Positions 7,673 to 15,452 are shown, counted from the first letter of the stretch. The stretch is DNA of 64,000 nucleotides from Saccharopolyspora thermophila (GCF_014646075.1 NZ_BMMT01000007.1:179659-243658), one strand, 5' to 3'. Notes: generated by a model from the letters alone, not told the origin. Program-made: numbers and translations.

Positions 7673-8539
7673 TCACGGCTGGTCGGGCGGCGCCGTCAAC
7701 GCCCAGCGGAGGGCGCCGACCACGCCGCGCCCGGCCAGGTGGACGGTCGTGGCTTCGGTGAGGGGGAGGTAGGGCAGCCGCAGCGGCCACCGGGCCCAGG
7801 CCGGGAGCATGGCGACGGCCGTGGCGGCCAGCAGCGCATACGGGCCGCGGGCCAGCAGCGGCAGCGGAGGCTCGAGCAGCAGGAACCGGGCGGTGCTGCG
7901 CGCTTCCCGGGTGCTGCGCAGCTCGGGCCGGTAGGCGTTGAGACGCGCCGTGAGGTCGGCCTGGGACCGCGGCGGATCGGACACGCCGAGCGCCGCCGCC
8001 ACCCGGGCGGTGTCGGCGACGTACGCGTCGCATTCGGCCGGGGAGAGCCGCCGCGCACCGTAGCGCTGGTGGCAGCGCAAAAAGCTGTCCACCTCGGCGA
8101 CGTGCACCCATTCGAGCAGGTGCGGGTCGGCGGCGTGGTATCGCCGGCCGTCCGGGGCCGTGCCGCGGACCTTGGCGTGGATTCGCCGCACGCGGTCAAC
8201 CGCCCGTTGCGCGTCGTGCGCCGTGCCGAACGTGGTGACGGCCAGGAAGGTGCTCGTGCGCTGCAGACGCCCCCACGGATCACCGCGATACCCGGAGTGG
8301 GCGGACACCGCGGCGATCGCCAGCGGATGCAGCGACTGCAGCAGTAGCGCGCGCAACCCGCCGACGAACATGGCCGCGTCACCGTGCACCCGCCGGATCG
8401 GCCGGTCCTCGGCGAACCAGCGGGGACCTGGCGCGGTGTGGATCCGCTCCCGGGTGGCGGCGCCGTCCGGGCCTGCCACGCGTTCGAACAGCGCCGACCC
8501 GAGGCCGCGCCGCGCGGCATCGAGTTTCGCGGTGGTCAT
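7673..8539 (-). CDS. DUF2236/MpaB-type (oxygenase-like) protein
   Basis: A 288-residue helical protein with the features of the DUF2236/MpaB/Lcp-like family: VHGDAAMFVGGLRALLLQSLHPLAI near residue 50, LAVTTFGT, LEWVHVAEVDSFL and HRYG-type segments. Members bind heme through conserved His residues and include the rubber oxygenase Lcp and ER-bound oxygenase MpaB; most bacterial members are uncharacterised. The ATG at 8539 is chosen because the family N-terminus starts there (MTTAKLDAARRG); the frame is open upstream but that part is Arg-rich and unlike the family. Substrate unknown. Confidence 0.75.
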   Translation of the reverse strand: MTTAKLDAARRGLGSALFERVAGPDGAATRERIHTAPGPRWFAEDRPIRRVHGDAAMFVGGLRALLLQSLHPLAIAAVSAHSGYRGDPWGRLQRTSTFLAVTTFGTAHDAQRAVDRVRRIHAKVRGTAPDGRRYHAADPHLLEWVHVAEVDSFLRCHQRYGARRLSPAECDAYVADTARVAAALGVSDPPRSQADLTARLNAYRPELRSTREARSTARFLLLEPPLPLLARGPYALLAATAVAMLPAWARWPLRLPYLPLTEATTVHLAGRGVVGALRWALTAPPDQP

Positions 8540-8573
8540 GGGCCGATTGTGGACCGCCACGACCCTGCTCGTC

Positions 8574-8778
8574 AGCTCCCGCGCTGCTGCGGAGTGCCCT
8601 GGAACAACGCGGACATCCACAGCAGCGACGGGGTGAGCAGGAGCGCTGCGACGAGCGTCGACACGAGAACGGCGTGGAGCAGTGCGGGTGCGCTGCGGTC
8701 GCCTCGATCGTCGTGTCGGGCGACCGGGCTTCTCAGCCACGTCGACGCACCGGGCTCGCGGCGCCTGACGGCGATCAG
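8574..8778 (-). other. Possible small membrane ORF or fragment without a clear start
   Basis: Directly downstream of the aspartase stop a frame runs to a TGA at 8574-8572. It encodes a Leu/Val-rich hydrophobic segment (LLHAVLVSTLVAALLLTP, then SLLWMSALFQG) and has GC-rich third positions. No ATG or GTG occurs near its 5' end (an internal GTG would give only ~30 residues), so it may be a remnant rather than a gene. Confidence 0.3.
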
Positions 8779-10175
8779 GGCGTGGCCGTGGGGTTGGCCA
8801 GGTTCTCCGGGCGCAGCAGCGCGGCGAGTTTCTCGGCGGGAACCAGGTCGCGCTCCAGCACCAGTTCGGCCACCCCGCGGCCGGTGGCCAGCGCCTCCTT
8901 GGCGATCTCGGTCGCTGCCGCGTAGCCGATCGCCGGGTTCAGCGCGGTGACCAGGCCGATGGAGTTCTCCACGTACCCGCGGGTGACGTCGGGGTTTGCG
9001 GAGATCCCGGCGACGCAGCGCTCGGCGAGCACCAGGCAGGCGGCGCGCAGGTGCGTGATGCTCTCCGACAGCGAGTGCAGGATGATCGGCTCGAACGCGT
9101 TGAGCTGGAGCTGCCCGGCCTCGGCGGCCATGGTGATCGCCACGTCGTTACCGATCACCTCGAACGCGACCTGGTTGACCACCTCGGGGATCACCGGGTT
9201 GATCTTGCCCGGCATGATCGACGACCCGGCCTGCACCGGCGGCAGGTTGATCTCGTTGAGTCCGGCACGCGGCCCGGACGACAGCAACCGCAGGTCGTTG
9301 CAGGTCTTGGACAGCTTGACCGCGATGCGCTTGAGGACACCGGACAGGTGCACGAACGCCCCGCAGTCCTGCGTGGCCTCGACCAGGTCCGCTGCGGTGG
9401 TCAGCGGTAGCCCGGTGATCGCCACCAGGTGGCGGCAGGCGGCCGCCGCGTAACCGGGCGGGGTGTTCAGCCCGGTGCCGATCGCGGTGGCCCCGAGGTT
9501 GATCTCGTGCAGCAGCGCCACGGCTTCGTCCAGCCGTTGCCGGTCCTCGCCGAGCATCACCGCGTAGCTGCCGAACTCCTGGCCCAGCGTCATCGGCACG
9601 GCGTCCTGCAACTGCGTGCGGCCCATCTTGAGCACGTCGCGGAACTCGACGGCCTTGGCCGCGAAAGCCCGCTCCAGCACCCGCATCGCGGCGGACAGCT
9701 GGTGCACGGCGGTGATCGTGGCGACGTTGACCGCGGTCGGGTAGGCGTCGTTGGTGGACTGGCTGAGGTTGACGTGCTCGTTGGGATGCACGCGGGCGTA
9801 GTCGCCCTTGGCGTGCCCGAGTAGTTCCAGCGCCCGGTTCGCGATGACCTCGTTGGCGTTCATGTTGGTCGAGGTGCCCGCGCCGCCCTGGATGACGTCC
9901 ACGATGAACTGGTCGTGCAGCGCCCCGCCGCGGATCTCCTGGCACACCGTGGCGATGGCGTCGGCGATGCGGGGCGGCAGCAGCCCGAGCTCGGCGTTGG
10001 CGCGGGCCGCGGCCTCCTTGACCGCGGCCAGCGCGTTCACCAGGTGCGGATAGGTCGACACCGCCGTGCCGGTGATGGGGAAGTTCTCCAGCGCCCGCGC
10101 GGTGTGCACGCCCCAGTAGGCGTCGGCGGGAACGTCCTTGTCGCCCAGCAGGTCGTGTTCGGTCCGAGTCGTCAC
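8775..10175 (-). CDS. aspA: Aspartate ammonia-lyase
   Basis: A 466-residue member of the fumarase/aspartase superfamily. It converts L-aspartate to fumarate and ammonia in the cytosol. Superfamily motifs are intact: GAGTSTNMNANEV near residues 98-110, SQSTNDAYPT near 138-147, and the mobile catalytic loop GSSIMPGKINP at 318-327, with the catalytic serine in it. Its GTG start overlaps the stop of the asparaginase gene by 4 bp. Together they degrade asparagine to fumarate and two ammonia, controlled by the FadR-type regulator at the head. Fumarase is the main alternative, but the asparaginase context favours aspartase. Confidence 0.9.
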   Translation of the reverse strand: MTTRTEHDLLGDKDVPADAYWGVHTARALENFPITGTAVSTYPHLVNALAAVKEAAARANAELGLLPPRIADAIATVCQEIRGGALHDQFIVDVIQGGAGTSTNMNANEVIANRALELLGHAKGDYARVHPNEHVNLSQSTNDAYPTAVNVATITAVHQLSAAMRVLERAFAAKAVEFRDVLKMGRTQLQDAVPMTLGQEFGSYAVMLGEDRQRLDEAVALLHEINLGATAIGTGLNTPPGYAAAACRHLVAITGLPLTTAADLVEATQDCGAFVHLSGVLKRIAVKLSKTCNDLRLLSSGPRAGLNEINLPPVQAGSSIMPGKINPVIPEVVNQVAFEVIGNDVAITMAAEAGQLQLNAFEPIILHSLSESITHLRAACLVLAERCVAGISANPDVTRGYVENSIGLVTALNPAIGYAAATEIAKEALATGRGVAELVLERDLVPAEKLAALLRPENLANPTATP

Positions 10176-11164
10176 GGCATCGTCCTCTTGTGGTGATCGC
10201 GGAGGTGTGCGGCGAGGTCCCCGGCGACCGCGAGCCCGTCCGGGCCGCCGGGAGGGGCCAGCGGGAGCAGCAGGTCGCCGTCGACGCCCGCGATCCGCAG
10301 GGCGGCGAGCACGACCGGCAGGCGGGCGCGGTCGGCACCGTCGGCGATCTTGACCGCCAACGCGGTCCCGTCGGGCAGGGCGGCGATCTGCACGGCCTCG
10401 AAACCGTCCTTGGCCACCAGGCCCGGCACGGACCGCATCAGCGCCGTCACGTCGCGGCGGCTGCCGCCCACGTACTCCGGGTGGGCGCGCATCGCGTGCG
10501 CCACGAGCGCCTCGGGAGTGCCCGGCGCGGCGGTGGCGATGCGGCCGATCGCGGTGGCCAGGCCCCGCAGCGACACGGCGAACAGCGGGGCCCCGCAGCC
10601 GTCGGTGGCGGTGTGCGCGACCTTCTCGCCGGTGAGGTCCTCAACGGTGGCGGCGATCTCGCACTGCAGCGGATGGTCCGGGTTCAGGTAGTCCTGTGTG
10701 GACCAACCGTGCCGGCGCGCGGTGTGCAGCATGGCGGCGTGCTTGCCGGAGCAGTTGTGCGCCAGCCTGCGGGCCGGCCGCCCGGCGGCGATCCAGGAGT
10801 CCCGTTCGGCAGGGTCGAACGGCAGGTCGGCGGGATTTCCGAGGTCGTCCTCGGTGCCGCCGCCCGCCTCCAGCATGCGGCGCACTCCGGCGAGGTGGAA
10901 CTCCTCGCCGGAGTGGCTGGCCGCGCTGAGGGCCAGCAGGTGCGGCGGCAGCGACAGGCCGAGGCGGGCCATGGCCACGGCCTGCAGCGGCTTGGCCGTG
11001 GAGCGGGGGTAGCAGGCCACGTCGACGTCACCGGCCTGGAACAGGACCTCGCCGTCGGGGGCCAGCACAACGGCGGAGCCGTGGTGGACCCCTTCGACGA
11101 GCCCGTCGCGCAGGACGTGCACCAGGGGGACGTGGGTGGGGACGGTGGTCGGGGCGGGGATCAT
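10172..11164 (-). CDS. Asparaginase (thermolabile/R. etli-type, asparaginase II family)
   Basis: A 330-residue protein of the asparaginase family unrelated to E. coli AnsA/B. It hydrolyses asparagine to aspartate and ammonia. Visible family blocks are YPRSTAKPLQAVAMARLG (the SxxK-like catalytic region), LSAASHSGEEFHL and HNCSGKHAAML, and TDGCGAPLFAVSL. ATG at 11164 lies 19 bp after the FadR-type regulator stop, and its own stop overlaps aspA (GTGA), so the three genes form one operon. Cytosolic; no signal peptide. Confidence 0.88.
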   Translation of the reverse strand: MIPAPTTVPTHVPLVHVLRDGLVEGVHHGSAVVLAPDGEVLFQAGDVDVACYPRSTAKPLQAVAMARLGLSLPPHLLALSAASHSGEEFHLAGVRRMLEAGGGTEDDLGNPADLPFDPAERDSWIAAGRPARRLAHNCSGKHAAMLHTARRHGWSTQDYLNPDHPLQCEIAATVEDLTGEKVAHTATDGCGAPLFAVSLRGLATAIGRIATAAPGTPEALVAHAMRAHPEYVGGSRRDVTALMRSVPGLVAKDGFEAVQIAALPDGTALAVKIADGADRARLPVVLAALRIAGVDGDLLLPLAPPGGPDGLAVAGDLAAHLRDHHKRTMP

Positions 11165-11183
11165 GCGGTCTCCAGCAGCGCGG

Positions 11184-11900
11184 TCATCCGCGGTCAGGGC
11201 GGTCGGGGGACGCGCCGACGATGTCGGTGAGCGCGCGCTCGACGTGTTCCAGGTGGGTGTTCATCGCGCGCACCGCGGCGTCCTTGTCGTGCGCGGCGAT
11301 GGCGTCGACGAGCGCGCGGTGCTCGCGGTTGGAAGCGGGGCGGCGGTCGCCGAGCTGGTTCAGGAACGCCGACTGACGGGCCAGCGCGTCCCGGATCTCC
11401 TCGATGACCTTGCCGAACACCGGGTTGCCCGACGCCTGGGCGACGGTGATGTGGAACAGGGAGTCCAGCGCCACCCAGAGGGTGTCGTCGGTCTCGCGCT
11501 CCATGCGCTCCAGCAGACCCGTGAGCGCGTCCAGGTCGTCCGGGCGGTGCCGCAGTGCGGCGTAACCGGCGGCCGGGACCTCGACGTGCCGGCGCACCTC
11601 CATCAGGTCGCGCGCCGAGTAGTGCCCGAAGGTGGGCATCTCGGCCGGTTCGGTGGCGACCACGAAGGAACCCTTCCCGGTGCGCGACACGGTGAGCCCG
11701 AGCGTCTGCAGGGCGCGCAGCGCCTCCCGCACGACCGAGCGGCTGACCTGGAACTCCTTGCTCAGCACGGCCTCGGACGGGAGCTTGTCGCCGATCGCGT
11801 ACTCGCCTCGCTCGATGGCGCCGCGGAGGTGGGCCAGCACGGCCTCCATCGCGCTGACCCGGACCACCTGTCCGGCTGTCCGGCTGTCTGACAGGTTCAC
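11184..11900 (-). CDS. FadR-subfamily GntR transcriptional regulator of the asparaginase/aspartase operon
   Basis: A 238-residue regulator. The N-terminal GntR winged helix (about 20-85) has LPSEAVLSKEFQVSRSVVREAL, the typical recognition helix. The C-terminal FCD helical domain (about 95-225) carries the metal-ligand positions seen in this family (SLFHITVAQASGNP, EHRALVDAIAAHD). It heads the asparaginase-aspartase operon and probably controls it in response to an amino or dicarboxylic acid; the effector is inferred. The start codon (GTG at 11900) lies inside an inverted repeat and its first codons contain a GC-rich direct repeat, so autoregulation is likely. An internal ATG at about codon 18 is an alternative start. 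Confidence 0.85.
   Translation of the reverse strand: MNLSDSRTAGQVVRVSAMEAVLAHLRGAIERGEYAIGDKLPSEAVLSKEFQVSRSVVREALRALQTLGLTVSRTGKGSFVVATEPAEMPTFGHYSARDLMEVRRHVEVPAAGYAALRHRPDDLDALTGLLERMERETDDTLWVALDSLFHITVAQASGNPVFGKVIEEIRDALARQSAFLNQLGDRRPASNREHRALVDAIAAHDKDAAVRAMNTHLEHVERALTDIVGASPDRPDRG
11868..11895. repeat. CTGTCCGG direct repeats at the 5' end of the FadR-type regulator
   Basis: CTGTCCGG is repeated at 11868-11875 and 11876-11883, followed by CTGTCTGACAGG, itself partly palindromic. It lies within the first codons of the annotated frame; it may be an operator if the true start is downstream. Confidence 0.4.
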
Positions 11901-11917
11901 GCCCGTAAGCGTGAACC
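11894..11917. promoter_or_regulatory. Inverted repeat over the regulator start, candidate FadR-type operator
   Basis: GGTTCACGC and GCGTGAACC form perfect 9-bp arms around CCGTAA. The repeat overlaps the GTG start of the regulator, a position that would let the protein block its own operon. Confidence 0.55.
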
Positions 11918-12387
11918 GCGTACCGGCACGTTGTCAAGCCGCGCTGCGCGGCGGGGGCGTGCGGGCAAGCCCGTCACGCGGCAGTCCGGCGAAGGGCACC
12001 CCGCTCCGCGCCCCCTCGTGCAAAGTTGGGAACCTGGCCCGGGGTGATGGTCCGCTCGTTCGGCGCGTGATCGTAAAGTCCCGGGAGTCTTTCGCGTCGC
12101 CGGTGCTGGGAACTCGTGGACGACTCGGCGCCTGACCTGTGGCGCGGTGTTCGGCGGCCGCGCCCGGGCCTCGCCTGATTCGCCGTGTGTCGCTCCGGAG
12201 CGAACGGGATCCGTTGCGGCGCTGATCTTTCGGAAACATTCGTCCTTTGTGGATAAAATTGATCGCTCCCTCCCTGCCCGGTGTTCGACCGGGGTGGGGC
12301 TGCTCCCGATTGGCGGAGTGGCAGCCGTTGTGGTGCCCTGCTCGCATGGCGGAGCGCGATGACGGCAAGCCGCGGCGGTGATGGCCG
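11918..12387. other. Intergenic region between the asparaginase operon and the hydrogenase locus
   Basis: About 470 bases with no convincing gene. An AT-richer patch near 12225-12270 (around GTGGATAAAATTGATC) is the only departure from GC-rich sequence and is a plausible promoter region for the hydrogenase maturation genes, but no clear -10/-35 pair could be fixed. Confidence 0.4.
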
Positions 12388-12855
12388 GTGGGGCGCGTCC
12401 TGGTCGCCGGTGTGGGCAACGTCTTCCGGGGTGACGACGGGTTCGGCGTCGCGGTCGCCGACCGGCTCAGCCGCGAACCCGTGCCGGGCGGCGTGGTGGT
12501 GGCCGACTACGGCGTCCGCGGCCTGCACCTGGCCTACGAGCTGCTCGACGGGTACGACGCGCTCATCCTCGTGGACGCCGTGGCGCGGGGCGAGGAGCCG
12601 GGCACGCTGTTCGTCGTCGAACCGGACGCCGAACCCGGCGGGGCGCCGCCGGTGGACAGCCACGGCATGAACCCGCAGGCGGTGCTCGCCCTGTGCAGGT
12701 CGCTCGGAGCCGAGGTGGGCCGGGTGCTGCTCGTGGGGTGCGAGCCCGCGGACTGCGGTGAACGCATGGGGCTGTCCGGCCCGGTGGCGCGATCGGTCGA
12801 CGCGGCGGCACGACTGGTGCAGGAGGTTCTCCGGGACGTGCTGTGCGTGCGGTGA
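12388..12855 (+). CDS. [NiFe]-hydrogenase maturation protease (HyaD/HybD/HycI, peptidase M52)
   Basis: A 155-residue endopeptidase that removes the C-terminal tail of the large subunit after nickel insertion. The M52 ligand positions are present: Asp17 in GNVFRGDDGFG (equivalent of HybD Glu16), Asp63 in LILVDAV (HybD Asp62), and His92 in DSHGMNP (HybD His93). Starts at GTG 12388. It is first in the hydrogenase locus and overlaps the next frame. The large-subunit gene at 23470 encodes the expected DPCxxCxxH cleavage site, making it the likely substrate. Confidence 0.92.
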   Translation: MGRVLVAGVGNVFRGDDGFGVAVADRLSREPVPGGVVVADYGVRGLHLAYELLDGYDALILVDAVARGEEPGTLFVVEPDAEPGGAPPVDSHGMNPQAVLALCRSLGAEVGRVLLVGCEPADCGERMGLSGPVARSVDAAARLVQEVLRDVLCVR

Positions 12856-12869
12856 AGGGAAGACGGGGC

Positions 12870-13520
12870 ATGGCGGAGCAGAAAATCCGCCCCGGGTGCC
12901 GGGTGCGGCTGAACCCGTCGCGGCGGTCCGATGTGGTGGACCTGGCGCTGGCCGGGCGGATCGCGGTCGTGGACCGCCTGGAGCGCGGCATGGACGGCAG
13001 CGAGCACGTCGTGGTGTCGCTGTTGGACGATCCGGCGTTCGACCTCGGGCCGATGAGCCAGCTCGGACACCGCTTCTTCTTCGCACCGGACGAGGTCGAA
13101 CCCATCTCCGCCGGCACCGCGCCGCGGCTACTGGTGGCCAGCGCGGGCGACGAGCGGCAGCCGGGCGGTACGTTCGGCCGGGAGGTGCTCGACACCCTGC
13201 GCCGGCACGGTCTGCCGACCGGGGCGCGCACCGCCGACTTCGGCATCCGCACCGCGGATTTCCTGGCCGCGCTGGGCGACTGCGACGTCGCCGTACTGGT
13301 GTGCGCGGCACGCCGCGACGACCCGCCCGGATCGCTGGCGGTCGCGGAAGTCACACCGGACGAACTCGGGCGACTGCTCGGCGGCACACCGCCCGAAACC
13401 CGCGGAACGTGCCGGAGCTTCGTGGTGACGTGTGAACCGCGACACACCCCACCGGCCGCGGTCCCCGCCGCGGCGTTGATCATCACCTCCCTTGTGGACG
13501 CGGTGGCGCGGCCGCGATGA
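12870..13520 (+). CDS. Degenerate M52 protease-like protein with an extra N-terminal domain
   Basis: A 216-residue protein. Residues ~1-80 form a small beta-rich domain (RPGCRVRLNPSRRSDVVDLA, then GHRFFFAPDEVEPI) found with hydrogenase maturation proteins of this type. The rest aligns with the upstream protease (LVASAGDERQPGGTFG versus LVAGVGNVFRGDDGFG; DFGIRTADFLAALGDCDVAVLV versus DYGVRGLHLAYELLDGYDALIL), but the three metal-ligand positions are gone: the acidic pair is GG, the LVDAV aspartate is Cys, and the SxH segment is deleted. It is probably a non-catalytic adaptor in maturation (inference). The ATG at 12870 is preferred; an in-frame GTG at 12843 overlaps the upstream gene. Confidence 0.7.
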   Translation: MAEQKIRPGCRVRLNPSRRSDVVDLALAGRIAVVDRLERGMDGSEHVVVSLLDDPAFDLGPMSQLGHRFFFAPDEVEPISAGTAPRLLVASAGDERQPGGTFGREVLDTLRRHGLPTGARTADFGIRTADFLAALGDCDVAVLVCAARRDDPPGSLAVAEVTPDELGRLLGGTPPETRGTCRSFVVTCEPRHTPPAAVPAAALIITSLVDAVARPR

Positions 13521-13561
13521 CGGTGCGGCGACCGGGTTCCTTCGTCCGGGTCCGGGTCGGC

Positions 13562-13599
13562 AGATCGATTTGTGCCATCGGTTTCGCCGGTCCTAGCTT
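13562..13599 (+). promoter_or_regulatory. Promoter-like element upstream of the SIS/hyp operon
   Basis: AGATCGATTTGTGCC at 13562-13576 is followed 17 bp later by TAGCTTGG. The same arrangement (13 of 15 bases plus TAGCGTGG) occurs at 21043-21080 before the structural operon. TTGTGC and TAGCTT could serve as -35 and -10 with an 18-bp spacer. Confidence 0.5.
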
Positions 13600-13628
13600 G
13601 GGTGGACCGAAGTCCCCGAGGTGAGGAC

Positions 13629-14258
13629 GTGACTTCGATGCCGTGGCCGGAAAAAACCGCCGACACCGCCCTGGAGCAGATCTTCCAGCGACGCGTGCGC
13701 CCGCTGGACGCGCTGGCGCGCGACGCCGAGGAGGTCGCCCGCGCGTGCCACGCGATGGCGCGCCGGTTCCAGCAGGGCGGCAAGCTCGTCGTGTTCGGCA
13801 ACGGCGGCCCCAGCACGGACGCACAGCACGTGGCCGTGGAGTTCGTGCACCCGGTCATCGTCGGCAAACAAGCGCTGCCCGCGATCTCGCTCACCTCGGA
13901 CGTCGCCACGGTGACCGGGGTGGCCACCGGCGAGGGCTTCGAGGAGGTCTTCGCGCATCAGATCCGCCACCTCGCCGACCCGCCGGACATCGCGCTGGGC
14001 ATCTCCACCGACGGCTGGTGCGCCAACGTGCTGCGCGGGCTGGAGGAGGCCCGGCGGCGCGGCCTGCTGACCGTGGCGCTGGTGGGCGGCGATGGCGGCC
14101 GGATCGCCACCGCGGGTTTCGACCACGTCCTCGTCGCGGCCTCCGACGACCCGCGGGTGGTCAAGGAGGTGCACGTGACCGCCTACCACGTGCTGTGGGA
14201 GCTGGTGCACGTGTTCTTCGAGCACCCCGGCGCACTCCGTACGGATGTGGTGGCATGA
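13629..14258 (+). CDS. SIS-domain (GmhA-like) protein 1 of the hydrogenase locus
   Basis: A 209-residue SIS-fold protein related to sedoheptulose-7-phosphate isomerase GmhA. Compared with E. coli GmhA, it keeps the His61/Glu65 pair (His67 and Glu71 in DAQHVAVEF) and His180 (His187). It has Lys179 for Gln172, and its phosphate-binding loop is altered to STDGWCAN (126-133) instead of STSGNSAN. It is coupled to a small HypC-like gene (ATGA) and then a second SIS gene. SIS proteins recur in hydrogenase loci of this type without a known function; ordinary heptose metabolism is unlikely. The GTG start at 13629 has AGGTGAGG upstream. Confidence 0.8.
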   Translation: MTSMPWPEKTADTALEQIFQRRVRPLDALARDAEEVARACHAMARRFQQGGKLVVFGNGGPSTDAQHVAVEFVHPVIVGKQALPAISLTSDVATVTGVATGEGFEEVFAHQIRHLADPPDIALGISTDGWCANVLRGLEEARRRGLLTVALVGGDGGRIATAGFDHVLVAASDDPRVVKEVHVTAYHVLWELVHVFFEHPGALRTDVVA

Positions 14259-14500
14259 CCTCCGCGGGGGTGCCGGGTCCGGAATGTCGCGGGGAGCACT
14301 GCGTGACGTGCTCCGACGCGGCCGTGGAGGTGCGCGTGGTGCGCCTGCTGGACGACCAGCTCGCGGTGGTGGACACCGGTGCCGGGCGGGAAACGGTGAG
14401 CGTGGCGCTGGTGGCGCCGCGGCCCGGCGACACCGTCCTGGTCCACGCTGGCGAGGCGATCGCGATCACGGGGGAGGGGCGCGGTGGGTTCCGCAGCTGA
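14255..14500 (+). CDS. Short HypC/HupF-like protein lacking the N-terminal MCLAIP
   Basis: An 81-residue protein with the HypC-type beta barrel (VEVRVVRLLDDQLAVVDTG, VSVALVAPRPGDTVLVHAGEAI). HypC normally starts Met-Cys, and that cysteine carries the Fe(CN)2CO unit to HypD. Here the N-terminus is instead TSAGVPGPECRGEHCVTCSD, with three cysteines and a histidine arranged CxxxHCxTC. It therefore may bind metal differently or play a scaffold role beside the normal HypC at 15169. Translationally coupled to SIS protein 1 and overlapped by SIS protein 2 by 17 bp. Confidence 0.75.
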   Translation: MTSAGVPGPECRGEHCVTCSDAAVEVRVVRLLDDQLAVVDTGAGRETVSVALVAPRPGDTVLVHAGEAIAITGEGRGGFRS

Positions 14501-15191
14501 CGACGTGGACGGTTTCGAGTCGCTGTACCCGTTCCTGGCCGAGGCCGAGGGAGACGCAAACGCCGTGCTCACCGAGGTCCGCCGGTCCACCGTGGACAAG
14601 ATCGGCGAGATCACCCGGCTGCGGGCCGACCTGCTGGGCCGCTACCGGCGGCAGATCGTCGACTGCGCGGCCGCGATGGCCCGGCGGTTCGCCGTCGGCG
14701 GCCGGTTGCTGAGCTTCGGCAACGGCGGCAGCTCCACCGACGCACAGGATCTGGCGAGCCTGTTCCTGCACCCCGGACCGAACCACCGAGCCCTGCCCGC
14801 GATCGGCCTGACCAGCGACATCGCCGTGGTGACCGCACTGTCCAACGACGTCGGCTTCGATGTGGTGTTCGCCCGCCAGATCGCCGCGTTCGGCGGGCGG
14901 CACGACATCGCGGTGGGCCTGTCCACCAGCGGCAACTCGGCGAACCTGCTCCGCGCCTTCGACGAGGCGCGGTACCGCGGGCTGCTCACCGTCGGCATCG
15001 CCGGCGACCGCGGCGGCAAGATGGCCGAGTCCGACAGCATCCAACACCTGTTCGTGGTCCCGTCCTCGTCCGTGCACCGCATCCAGGAGGCGCAGACCAC
15101 GCTGTACCACGCCCTGTGGGAGATGGCGCTGCTGGAGCTGGCGGCGCTCGACGACGAGGGAGCGGCCGATGTGCCTGGCGATCCCCGGTGA
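14484..15191 (+). CDS. SIS-domain (GmhA-like) protein 2 of the hydrogenase locus
   Basis: A 235-residue SIS-fold protein with an N-terminal helical extension. It keeps the phosphate loop STSGNSAN (147-154) and the GmhA Gln172/His180 positions (Gln201 and His209 in RIQEAQTTLYH). It has lost the His61/Glu65 pair (Asp89 and Leu93 in DAQDLASLF). This is the mirror image of SIS protein 1, so a mixed oligomer with composite sites is conceivable. GTG start at 14484 overlaps the short HypC-like gene, and the 3' end overlaps the normal hypC by 23 bp, so all are probably translated together. Confidence 0.8.
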   Translation: MGSAADDVDGFESLYPFLAEAEGDANAVLTEVRRSTVDKIGEITRLRADLLGRYRRQIVDCAAAMARRFAVGGRLLSFGNGGSSTDAQDLASLFLHPGPNHRALPAIGLTSDIAVVTALSNDVGFDVVFARQIAAFGGRHDIAVGLSTSGNSANLLRAFDEARYRGLLTVGIAGDRGGKMAESDSIQHLFVVPSSSVHRIQEAQTTLYHALWEMALLELAALDDEGAADVPGDPR

Positions 15192-15441
15192 GGTCGTGGA
15201 GGTCCTGCCGGACCGGGCGGACCTGGCCAAGGTCGTGGTCAGCGGCGTCCGCCGCAACATCAACATCAGCCTGCTCGCCGAGGACCCGCCGGCACCGGGC
15301 GAGTGGGTGCTGATCCACGTCGGGTTCGCGCTGTCCAAGGTGGACGAGACAGAAGCCCGTGCCGTGCTGGAGTTCCTTGCGGGGATCGGCCAGTCCTACA
15401 GCGACGAGCTGGACGCGTTCGAGGACTCGCACATCGACTAG
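15169..15441 (+). CDS. hypC: Hydrogenase assembly chaperone HypC
   Basis: A 90-residue HypC beginning MCLAIPGEVVEV. The N-terminal Cys2 and the conserved barrel (VLIHVGFALSKVDETEA) are intact. HypC works with HypD in building the Fe(CN)2CO part of the active site and delivers it to the hydrogenase large subunit. Start ATG lies inside the end of SIS gene 2. hypD follows after 11 bp with its own GGAGG site. Confidence 0.93.
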   Translation: MCLAIPGEVVEVLPDRADLAKVVVSGVRRNINISLLAEDPPAPGEWVLIHVGFALSKVDETEARAVLEFLAGIGQSYSDELDAFEDSHID

Positions 15442-15452
15442 GAGGGGCGCGG

